From Planctomycetota bacterium (GTDB taxonomy: Bacteria > Planctomycetota > Phycisphaerae > WQYP01), in NCBI GenBank assembly GCA_021799715.1, contig JAJYZY010000033.1:1-21117 (forward strand): DNA of 21,117 nucleotides, read 5' to 3'. Of this stretch, positions 1-5,907 are shown in pieces. Both the position numbers and the translations under genes were made by a program. Every line of letters begins with the position of its first letter. Position 1 is the first letter of the stretch. The notes under the pieces were generated by a model. The model was not told where the DNA came from, searched no databases, and was given only the letters and a program-made list of their open reading frames with translations.

Positions 1-1278
1 AAAAGTCCGCCGGTGCGATGTATTGACAATATTCTCGGTAAATCCACCATGGGCATTGAAGTGCCCAATCTGGACAAGGAAAAGGTTCGCCTGAAGGAAC
101 TCATGCAACTGGCGCATGAAGACATTTCCAAAATGGCTCTGCCCATGTGCCTGGGCAAAGATGCTTCGGGCAATCCATTGGTGGAAGATCTGGCGAAAAT
201 GCCGCACCTCCTGATTGCCGGCACTACTGGATCGGGTAAATCCGTATGCATTAATTCCATTATCATGACCCTGCTGCTCACGCAGCGGCCCGATCATGTC
301 AAAATGATCATGGTGGACCCCAAGATGGTGGAAATGCAGGATTATCGGCAAATTCCCCATCTTATGGCACCGATTATTGATGACATGAGCAAGGCCGAAA
401 ATGTTCTGGAATGGGCCACGCAAAAAATGGATGAACGCTATGAAACGCTTTCGGAAGCCGGCGTGCGGCACATCAAGCAGTTCAATCAGTTGTCCCGCGA
501 GCAGATTATTGAACGTTTCCAGCCCAGCAACCCCGAAGAAGAGGCCCGCATTCCGTTTCATCTTCCATATATTGTGATTATCATTGATGAGTTGGCTGAT
601 CTGATGATGACCAGCAAGGAAGTGGAAGGCCATATTGTCCGCATTGCGCAGAAAGCCCGCGCCGTGGGCATTCATTTAATTCTTGCCACGCAACGCCCCG
701 AAGCGCAGGTCGTCACTGGTTTAATCAAATCCAACATGCCCGGAAGAATCTGCTTCCAGGTGCGTTCACGCCTGGATTCACGCATCATGCTTGATCAATC
801 CGGAGGCGAACTGCTTTTGGGCCAGGGCGATATGCTCATGCTCAAACCCAATGGCGGAGCCCTGCTGCGGGGACAGGGAGCGTTTGTGGAAGATGCCGAG
901 ATCAGGGGCATCTGCGCATTCCTCAAGGACATTGCCCAGCCGGAGTTTCATCCCGAACTCATGCAGATCGGCGCGCCGTCCGGTTTGGATGAGGCGGAAA
1001 AAGACCCGCTTTTTGATGAGGCTGTAAAAATTATTATCGAAACCCGCCGCGGATCGGTAAGCTTGTTGCAGCGGCGGTTGACCATCGGCTACTCCCGTGC
1101 CAGCCGCCTGATTGACCAGATGCGGGCCGCCGGCATTGTTGGCGCTTACAAGGGCAGTCAGGCCAGCGAAGTGTTGATCACCATGGAAGACTGGGAATCC
1201 ATCAAAGCTTCTCAACCGGCCCCCACGCCCGATCAAACCGCCACCGTCCCGGAAACGGATATGGATGATGATCTGTAA
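1..1278 (+). CDS. ftsK: FtsK/SpoIIIE-family DNA translocase, C-terminal part (5' end outside window)
   Basis: This is the motor and DNA-reading part of the septal DNA pump that moves chromosome ends into daughter cells at division. The frame is open to base 1, and residues before the first in-frame GTG (base 13) still match the family (PVRCIDNILGKSTMGIEVPN), so the true start and any membrane domain lie upstream. Walker A GTTGSGKS is at 220-243. Walker B IIIDELADL is near 577-603, followed by the family motif ILATQRPEAQVVTGLIKSN. The last ~90 residues form the winged-helix gamma domain (SLLQRRLTIGYSRASRLIDQM), which reads polar KOPS-type sequences in known FtsK proteins. A short acidic tail ends the protein. 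The gene is intact as far as it is visible. The symbol is family-level; spoIIIE would be equally valid. Confidence 0.95.
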   Translation, partial: KSPPVRCIDNILGKSTMGIEVPNLDKEKVRLKELMQLAHEDISKMALPMCLGKDASGNPLVEDLAKMPHLLIAGTTGSGKSVCINSIIMTLLLTQRPDHVKMIMVDPKMVEMQDYRQIPHLMAPIIDDMSKAENVLEWATQKMDERYETLSEAGVRHIKQFNQLSREQIIERFQPSNPEEEARIPFHLPYIVIIIDELADLMMTSKEVEGHIVRIAQKARAVGIHLILATQRPEAQVVTGLIKSNMPGRICFQVRSRLDSRIMLDQSGGELLLGQGDMLMLKPNGGALLRGQGAFVEDAEIRGICAFLKDIAQPEFHPELMQIGAPSGLDEAEKDPLFDEAVKIIIETRRGSVSLLQRRLTIGYSRASRLIDQMRAAGIVGAYKGSQASEVLITMEDWESIKASQPAPTPDQTATVPETDMDDDL

Positions 1279-1471
1279 TTCAATGTGCCGGCCGTGTGTA
1301 CAATCGCCACATTCACGCCACGCCCCGCCGCCAACGGAGCCGAAATTCTAACTGATATGGACAAGCGACAACCAGCAATTCAAAACCCCGTTTATTATCG
1401 GCGGCTTTCCGCTACCGCTTTCTTAGCGCCGGGCTTTTCAATTCCAAATATTCTCCGCGTAATATGCGGCC

Positions 1472-2389
1472 ATGGAGTATGTTGAGCAAAACAGATTTCG
1501 GCCCCATTCGTCTTCCGGATCGGCGATTACGGATTCACAGGCCGCACGCGGACTTTCCGCACCGGATCAATTAACGCATGCCGATGCCTGGAATTCCGAC
1601 CATCATCCTGCCGCCGCGCTGCCGCCCGCAGATGCCGCTCTGCCGGGACGCGCGCTGGATGCCGTGATTATCTCGGATATTCATCTGGGTTGTGACAATT
1701 GCCAGGCCAAGCTGGTTATACGTTTTCTGGAAGATATTCTCGATGGCCGCATCGCGGCGCGGCGGTTGATTATCAATGGAGATGTTTTTGATTCCATCGA
1801 CTTCCGGCGACTCAAAAAGACCCACTGGAAAGTGCTCTCCATGATCCGCCATTTATCCGACAAAATGGAAGTCATCTGGACCTGCGGCAACCATGACGGC
1901 CCGGCCGAAATTATCTCCCACCTTCTGGGCGTGCAGGTGCTAAATGAATACATATTCAGTTCCGGAAATCGACGGATACTGGTATTGCACGGCCACATTT
2001 TTGATGATTTTATTGACGATCATCCCGTTCTTACCTGGATTGGCGATCTGATCTACAACACCCTCCAGCAGATCGACCGCCGGCATTATATTGCCCGATT
2101 GGCCAAGGCCAGATCCAAAATATTCCTCCATTGCCTGGAAAAAGTTCAACGCAAATCCATTGCCCACGCCCGGCGGCTGGGGTGTCATGCGGTCGTTTGC
2201 GGCCACACCCATCATTGTGCCGCTTCCGCCGAAGGCGGCATTGATTACTTCAACAGCGGCTGCTGGACTGAATTGCCATCCACCTGGCTGGCGGTGGATG
2301 CCGGTCATATCGCCATTCGCCATTACCATGCCACATCAACCCCCGAATCACGGGCACCGCATGAACCGCTGACGGCGGCGGCTCATTGA
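1472..2389 (+). CDS. LpxH-like calcineurin-type metallophosphoesterase
   Basis: This is a probable UDP-2,3-diacylglucosamine hydrolase-type phosphoesterase (lipid A route) or a close relative. All metal-binding motifs of the calcineurin fold are present in order: SDIH (68-71), GDVFD (103-107), GNHD (139-142), HGH (173-175) and GHTH (244-247), then NSGCW near 262. The protein is 305 residues, longer than typical LpxH (about 240), because the first ~60 residues are a low-complexity, unconserved extension. No other ATG exists before the first catalytic motif, so ATG 1472 is kept, but a non-ATG start further in is possible. No convincing Shine-Dalgarno is seen. A 193-base gap separates it from ftsK, and it converges on the RAYT/REP island. 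The exact substrate is inferred from family resemblance. Confidence 0.85.
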   Translation: MEYVEQNRFRPHSSSGSAITDSQAARGLSAPDQLTHADAWNSDHHPAAALPPADAALPGRALDAVIISDIHLGCDNCQAKLVIRFLEDILDGRIAARRLIINGDVFDSIDFRRLKKTHWKVLSMIRHLSDKMEVIWTCGNHDGPAEIISHLLGVQVLNEYIFSSGNRRILVLHGHIFDDFIDDHPVLTWIGDLIYNTLQQIDRRHYIARLAKARSKIFLHCLEKVQRKSIAHARRLGCHAVVCGHTHHCAASAEGGIDYFNSGCWTELPSTWLAVDAGHIAIRHYHATSTPESRAPHEPLTAAAH

Positions 2390-2463
2390 TTGCTTCCGCG
2401 GCTGGACTTAACAGCCCCCGGTGCTGGAAGCTGGCGGCCGCAACATGGATCAATGCGCGGCCA

Positions 2464-2491
2464 CCGGTGGATAAATCCACCGGCCAACATC
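2464..2491 (-). repeat. REP element, family A copy 1
   Basis: The 20-base near-palindrome CCGGTGGATAAATCCACCGG (2464-2483; 9-bp arms around AA) is followed by a tail that reads GATGTTGG on the minus strand. It is the first of three copies in a ~140-bp-spaced series beside the RAYT gene. The tail differs from the consensus GATGTTAG by one base. Confidence 0.85.
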
Positions 2492-2599
2492 GTGGGTGTC
2501 GGGATTGCATGTGATTTTGGATCGCCCGTGGGCACGCCGATGGCGAATTTGGGGCGTGTGGCGGGCCGCGACGGGCCAGCGCTGTCGCCGTTACCGTTA

Positions 2600-2627
2600 C
2601 CGGTGGATAAATCCACCGGCTAACATC
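2600..2627 (-). repeat. REP element, family A copy 2
   Basis: The same 20-base palindrome is at 2600-2619. On the minus strand the unit reads GATGTTAG followed by the stem, which is the full consensus. It lies 136 bp from copy 1. The DNA after both copies is related: attgcatg, ttttggat, gcgaattt and ggcgtg occur in the same order. This indicates duplication of a longer unit, not of the palindrome alone. Confidence 0.88.
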
Positions 2628-2744
2628 ATGGTTGCCCGGATTGCATGCCATTTTTGGATTGACCGCGTGCCCTGATCGCGAATTTGCGGCGTGGGGCGCG
2701 GTGCCGTGCCTTCACCATCGCCATTGCCGTTATCATCGCGGCCA

Positions 2745-2767
2745 CCGGTGGATAAATCCACCGGCTA
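2745..2767 (-). repeat. REP element, family A copy 3, interrupted by a MITE-like insertion
   Basis: The intact palindrome is at 2745-2764, followed by CTA, where the consensus tail CTAACATC breaks off. The missing ACATC resumes at 2870-2874, after the 100-bp element at 2768-2867. Removing that element plus one TA restores the consensus exactly. With REP family B copy 1 (2917-2945) it forms the BIME-like pair on the 3' side of the RAYT gene. Confidence 0.88.
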
Positions 2768-2867
2768 GAGCGTTTCTCGAAAGTCTTGTCGCATGCGAGG
2801 CGTAAATTCTTGTGTACGGCAGTGCGTATTACCTTAAAACATGCGACATTATTTATGAGAACCGCTC
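2768..2867. mobile_element. 100-bp MITE-like element with 28-bp terminal inverted repeats and TA target duplication
   Basis: The left end starts GAGCGTTTCTC and the right end, reverse-complemented, starts GAGCGGTTCTC. Over 28 bp the two ends match at 22 positions, and the inner 9 bp (TGTCGCATG) are identical. TA flanks both sides (2766-2767 and 2868-2869). Excising 2768-2869 regenerates the REP family A tail CCGGCTAACATC. The interior is too short to encode a transposase. TA duplication with terminal inverted repeats is typical of non-autonomous relatives of IS630/Tc1-mariner elements; that family assignment is inference. Confidence 0.8.
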
Positions 2868-2916
2868 TAACATCTATGGTTATCGAACCGCGATATGATG
2901 CGCCACCTACATTCCC

Positions 2917-2945
2917 GATGTTAGCCGGCACATTGAATGTGCCGG
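2917..2945 (+). repeat. REP element, family B copy 1
   Basis: The head GATGTTAG (2917-2924) is followed by arms CCGGCACAT and ATGTGCCGG around TGA (2925-2945). The first 12 bases, GATGTTAGCCGG, equal the head and stem start of family A read on the other strand, but the inner stem is different. It lies just beyond the 3' end of the RAYT gene and faces REP A copy 3 head-to-head. Confidence 0.82.
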
Positions 2946-2962
2946 TGGCCGCGGTGGCGGGT

Positions 2963-3592
2963 TCAGGGGTACGCATTGACAAAACTCCATTTCTGCGGCG
3001 GCAAACCGGCCTTTACCGGGTTGGCCTGAACGTATGCAATGGCCCGCGGCAACTCGAACGGATTCAAATATCCGCACCATTTGCCTTCACCCCATACGGG
3101 TGCCTGTTCCCGGCCGCTTCGCGCTGCCGGACATGGTGATATGCCTTCCTCATTGAGACGACGGGTTGCCTGGGCCTTAAAATGACCAATCGTTACGCCC
3201 GGCGTTCGGTGCGGTGGACAGCGCAATACAATGTGCACATGATCCGGCATGATTGCGCAGGCGTAAATGCGGTAGTCGGCTTCCCGACAGGCCTGCGCGA
3301 ATCCGCGGCCCACCGCCCGCGCCTGCACACCGGATAACCGCACCGGTGGAAATTTCAACGCCGTTTTCACCGCCACTCGCAATACGCGATCATGCCGCAC
3401 CGCCGCCACAGACCGTGTATGTATTCCGCCGGTGGCCGACCCACCGAAATCGTATAATGATTTTGATCCGACGTAACGCGACCACGACCCGCGCGGGTCA
3501 TTGGGTGGCCAGAAACCGTACATGCACAAAACCAGATGCCATGCAATGATCGGCGGCTTATCCGGGGGTGGTTGTTTCATTGGCAAGGGCAT
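2963..3592 (-). CDS. REP-associated tyrosine transposase (RAYT, Y1/TnpA-REP family)
   Basis: This is a single-strand nuclease/transposase of the IS200/IS605-like Y1 superfamily, the type thought to mobilise REP palindromes. The N-terminal block WHLVLCMYGFWPPNDPRGSW is typical of one RAYT group. The metal-binding HUH motif is HVH in YACAIMPDHVHIVLR (about residues 109-124). The candidate catalytic tyrosine is Y187 in AYVQANPVKAGLP. Length from the chosen ATG (3592) is 209 residues, normal for the family. A weak GGA precedes this ATG; ATG 3580 is nearly as good, and the ATG at 3652 would add an unconserved extension. No frameshift or lost catalytic residue is seen. BIME-like REP pairs flank the gene on both sides, the classical arrangement for a resident RAYT and its cognate repeats. 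Confidence 0.9.
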   Translation of the reverse strand: MPLPMKQPPPDKPPIIAWHLVLCMYGFWPPNDPRGSWSRYVGSKSLYDFGGSATGGIHTRSVAAVRHDRVLRVAVKTALKFPPVRLSGVQARAVGRGFAQACREADYRIYACAIMPDHVHIVLRCPPHRTPGVTIGHFKAQATRRLNEEGISPCPAARSGREQAPVWGEGKWCGYLNPFELPRAIAYVQANPVKAGLPPQKWSFVNAYP

Positions 3593-3677
3593 AATGCGTC
3601 CAATTATAAGCCCGTGGGATACATTGCATAGACGCGCTGGCCATGGGCACACCCGTCATACGATACCATCGCGAACA

Positions 3678-3705
3678 CCGGTGGATAAATCCACCGGCTA
3701 ACATC
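3678..3705 (-). repeat. REP element, family A copy 4
   Basis: This is a perfect copy of the 20-base palindrome (3678-3697) with the full tail, reading GATGTTAG plus stem on the minus strand. It sits about 85 bp upstream of the RAYT start and pairs head-to-head with family B copy 2. Confidence 0.88.
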
Positions 3706-3770
3706 ACGATCGCCCGCACGTCCACGGGTCAACATGACGGCGCATCGTGCTGGTCACATCGAACACTCCC

Positions 3771-3799
3771 GATGTTGGCCGACACATTCAATGTGCCGA
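3771..3799 (+). repeat. REP element, family B copy 2 (degenerate)
   Basis: Head GATGTTGG is followed by arms CCGACACAT and ATGTGCCGA around TCA. Seven of nine stem positions pair. Like copy 1 it is preceded by TCCC. It closes the BIME-like unit 3678-3799, only 9 bp beyond the UbiA stop codon, so it may also act as a 3'-end hairpin for the BMC-P/UbiA transcript. Confidence 0.7.
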
Positions 3800-3808
3800 T
3801 GCGGCGTG

Positions 3809-4783
3809 TTAGGGCCGTGGGGCGCGGATGCGATAACGGGGACGGCCAACCGTGATGCCTTTACCAGCCAGGCGCATGGTCCAAAATATTATGTAGGATA
3901 TGACCGCAAGGCCTAGAATAATCGCCATGCCGCCAAATGATCCGTTGACCGCCAGCAGCGATGCGTCATACGCAAAAAGTGCAAACAGCCCCACGAGCAT
4001 GATGCGTTCACCGCGTTTCCGCGGCGCTTCATGATGATGAAACACTTGCCTGGCCACCCAGGAATAGTAGACCAGCGCAACCAGGGCCGGCCCGGTTGCA
4101 TCCCGCAGCACGGCGGCGGTAATTTCTCCATGCCACAGCATGATGAATAATGCCAGGGCGTCGATCAACGCCACCGCGATCAAAAGTTTCCACATGCCGG
4201 CAATGCGCAGGCGCGGACGTTTGGATTCCAGACGATAGGAAATCGCGGTGGCCACCGCGATATGCGAGAAGAGAAAAAGCGACAAAATTAAAAAGCCCGC
4301 ATTTGGCCGGCCAATCAGGCAATTCACGCCGCGAATCAATCCCAGTGCTATAAAGCCAATATATCCGAGAAATTTTCCCGTCGCGTTATAAAAGACAATC
4401 AACATGCTCACCAGCATGGCCAGTGTCAGGGCGACGGGGAAGTTAATGGGTTCAAACCAGGACAGCAACGTGGCGCAAAACAGCCCCAGCAGCATCAGCA
4501 CCAGACTTAACACAATGACCGCCGGCACACCAAGCCGACCGCTGGGAATCGGCCGCCACGGGGCGAAAAGACGGTCGCGGCGCGAATCCAGAAGATCGTT
4601 GAGCGTCATACCGAACGCATAGAGAAAAAAAGAGGCCAGGGCCGCGAGCGCAAACTCGGCAACCGGATCCTTGATTGCGGGTTGGCCGGGAATATTCAGC
4701 AGCATGAGGGTCCATGCGTCGGCCACGGCGGTCAGGGCCAGCGCCACGCGCATAATTTGCAGAACAGCCAGAATGGACCCCAT
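3809..4783 (-). CDS. UbiA-superfamily prenyltransferase-like membrane protein
   Basis: This is a polytopic inner-membrane protein of 324 residues with about eight hydrophobic segments. The first Asp-rich motif NDLLDSRRD (62-70), the usual Mg-diphosphate site, is followed by RPIPSGRL (77-84), a strong UbiA signature. RGVNCLIG (151-158) follows in the middle loop. The second Asp-rich motif expected near 180-195 is not evident; that loop reads SYRLESKRPR. It may therefore use an unusual substrate or belong to the EboC-like branch, which is tentative. ATG 4783 has GGAG five bases upstream, and the gene begins 15 bases after the last BMC-P gene, so it is co-transcribed with them. The substrate cannot be read from the sequence. 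Confidence 0.85.
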   Translation of the reverse strand: MGSILAVLQIMRVALALTAVADAWTLMLLNIPGQPAIKDPVAEFALAALASFFLYAFGMTLNDLLDSRRDRLFAPWRPIPSGRLGVPAVIVLSLVLMLLGLFCATLLSWFEPINFPVALTLAMLVSMLIVFYNATGKFLGYIGFIALGLIRGVNCLIGRPNAGFLILSLFLFSHIAVATAISYRLESKRPRLRIAGMWKLLIAVALIDALALFIMLWHGEITAAVLRDATGPALVALVYYSWVARQVFHHHEAPRKRGERIMLVGLFALFAYDASLLAVNGSFGGMAIILGLAVISYIIFWTMRLAGKGITVGRPRYRIRAPRP

Positions 4784-4798
4784 GGCGACTCCGCTTTT

Positions 4799-5065
4799 TC
4801 AGGCTTGATATTGATAGTCATCAACAATCGCCACGACACAGGCATCAACGGGTATCGGCGGATCGAATGGATTGGCCGCCTCGCGCCCTTCCTCAAAAAG
4901 AACCAGCGACCCTTCCGATGCGCCCGTGACATCCACCGCCAGGAGCGTCCAGCGAATCGGCTGCTGATTAAAATCCAGCGGCTGAAGCAGCACAATCCGC
5001 TGCGTTTGCATATCCGCAACCCGGACCCGGGCTTCAATGCGACCAATAATTTTACCTAAATACAT
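4799..5065 (-). CDS. EutN/CcmL-family microcompartment shell pentamer (BMC-P), third copy
   Basis: This 88-residue protein has the BMC-P fold pattern: an N-terminal MYLGKIIGRIEARV strand, central LLQPLDF, then LLAVDVTGASEGSLVLFEEG and C-terminal VDACVVAIVDDY. BMC-P pentamers cap the vertices of bacterial microcompartment shells. It is the most divergent of the three, with VTGASEG in place of the usual LGAGxG. The ATG has GGA seven bases upstream. It lies 41 bases after the second copy and 15 before UbiA, consistent with one operon. No shell hexamer or enzyme gene of a microcompartment is present in the window. Confidence 0.88.
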   Translation of the reverse strand: MYLGKIIGRIEARVRVADMQTQRIVLLQPLDFNQQPIRWTLLAVDVTGASEGSLVLFEEGREAANPFDPPIPVDACVVAIVDDYQYQA

Positions 5066-5106
5066 ACTTTATTCCAAAATCCGGCAACCAACGGCCATTG
5101 ATTTAA

Positions 5107-5382
5107 CTAGCCCGCTGCGGGTGGATCAATCAACGCCATGATCCCCAGCCGCACGGGACATCGCGCATCGGTTTTAAGCATGTCCTGCACGCCACGGCCA
5201 TCGCTTACCACCAGCACCCGCATGCCAACGCCCGCCCCCAGCACATCGGCCGCGATTTGCGGAAATCCGCCAACCTCACCACTGATGGGATCAATGGGTT
5301 GAACAATCAACAGCCGCGCCCCGGTCATGGAAGGGTGCTTCCTGGTGGCGGTTACCGATCCTTTTACCATGGCGATAAACAT
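5107..5382 (-). CDS. EutN/CcmL-family microcompartment shell pentamer (BMC-P), second copy
   Basis: This is a 91-residue protein: MFIAMVKGSVTATRKHPSM, LLIVQPID, then AADVLGAGVGMRVLVVSDG and C-terminal VRLGIMALIDP. These are the standard BMC-P blocks, including the LGAG turn. ATG 5382 has a GAGG ribosome site close upstream and a stronger GGAGG further away. It lies 39 bases after the first copy. The three copies differ clearly from one another, so they are old paralogues that could occupy different vertices or form mixed pentamers; that role is inference. Confidence 0.92.
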   Translation of the reverse strand: MFIAMVKGSVTATRKHPSMTGARLLIVQPIDPISGEVGGFPQIAADVLGAGVGMRVLVVSDGRGVQDMLKTDARCPVRLGIMALIDPPAAG

Positions 5383-5421
5383 AAAAAGCCTCGCGCCTCC
5401 GTCATGTCCCGCGGCATTCGT

Positions 5422-5721
5422 TTAGCCGCGCTTGAAAACCAATTGGCCGTTGGCATCAATACGATCAATCAGTGCAATGACCACGGCATCCGTGGAAGTG
5501 TTTTTCATACTCGGGGCCATGCGGGCCGAACTGCCCTGCGTGAGGACCACAAATTCCCCCTCCCCGGCCCCCAGGTCATCATTGGCCACCAAAATGGTCT
5601 GGCCAGCAACAAGCTGTCCATCTTTAATGACGTGGGCCTGCGCCAGAACCAGCTTTTTGCCGTCAAAACCGGCATCTTTAACGGTCGCCACAACCTTACC
5701 GACAATTTTTGCAATAATCAC
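5422..5721 (-). CDS. EutN/CcmL-family microcompartment shell pentamer (BMC-P), first gene of operon
   Basis: This 99-residue BMC-P protein begins MIIAKIVGKVVATVKD, has LVLAQAHVIKDG in the middle, then LVANDDLGAGEGEFVVLTQGSSAR and C-terminal TDAVVIALIDRID. It is the closest of the three to canonical EutN/CcmL. The start is GTG at 5721, with GGAGT seven bases upstream; no ATG fits as well. It is the promoter-proximal gene of the operon BMC-P, BMC-P, BMC-P, UbiA. Confidence 0.93.
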   Translation of the reverse strand: MIIAKIVGKVVATVKDAGFDGKKLVLAQAHVIKDGQLVAGQTILVANDDLGAGEGEFVVLTQGSSARMAPSMKNTSTDAVVIALIDRIDANGQLVFKRG

Positions 5722-5756
5722 AGGTCACTCCAATGCAGGATCATTTTCCAAACCGG

Positions 5757-5785
5757 ATTATCGCACGCCGGGCCATGCTTGCCAA
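5757..5785 (-). promoter_or_regulatory. Sigma-70-type promoter for the BMC-P/UbiA operon
   Basis: On the minus strand the -35 box TTGGCA (5785-5780) and the -10 box GATAAT (5762-5757) each match consensus at five of six positions and are separated by exactly 17 bp. Transcription would start near 5750, leaving a leader of about 29 bases before the GTG start. Confidence 0.65.
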
Positions 5786-5833
5786 GGCAGTCGCGGCAAC
5801 CAACGTCCAGCGCGGCGCGGTCAAGCCAAATAA

Positions 5834-5867
5834 AAACGCCCGGTTGTTTTGTATCAACCGGGCGTTT
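5834..5867 (-). terminator. Rho-independent terminator of fusA
   Basis: A perfect 13-bp stem (AAACGCCCGGTTG with CAACCGGGCGTTT) encloses an 8-base loop. On the minus strand the stem is followed by TTTTTATTT. It lies about 40 bases after the fusA stop and insulates fusA from the BMC-P operon. Confidence 0.9.
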
Positions 5868-5907
5868 ATGAATTCAGCCGCAATGATGAATCAACGGTGA
5901 CCCGCGA

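Noticed and set aside
1285..1485. 66-codon frame between ftsK and the LpxH-like gene
   Set aside because: It overlaps the start of the next gene, has no ribosome site and no conserved pattern.
2464..3705. CRISPR-like repeated 20-mers with spacers
   Set aside because: Only four copies, with spacers of 116 and 125 bp between the first three and 913 bp before the last. The first two spacers are related to each other, and the repeats are palindromic REP units next to a RAYT gene. No cas gene is present.
3643..3855. Small plus-strand frames across REP A4 and B2
   Set aside because: They are translations of repeat DNA and run antisense into the end of the UbiA gene.
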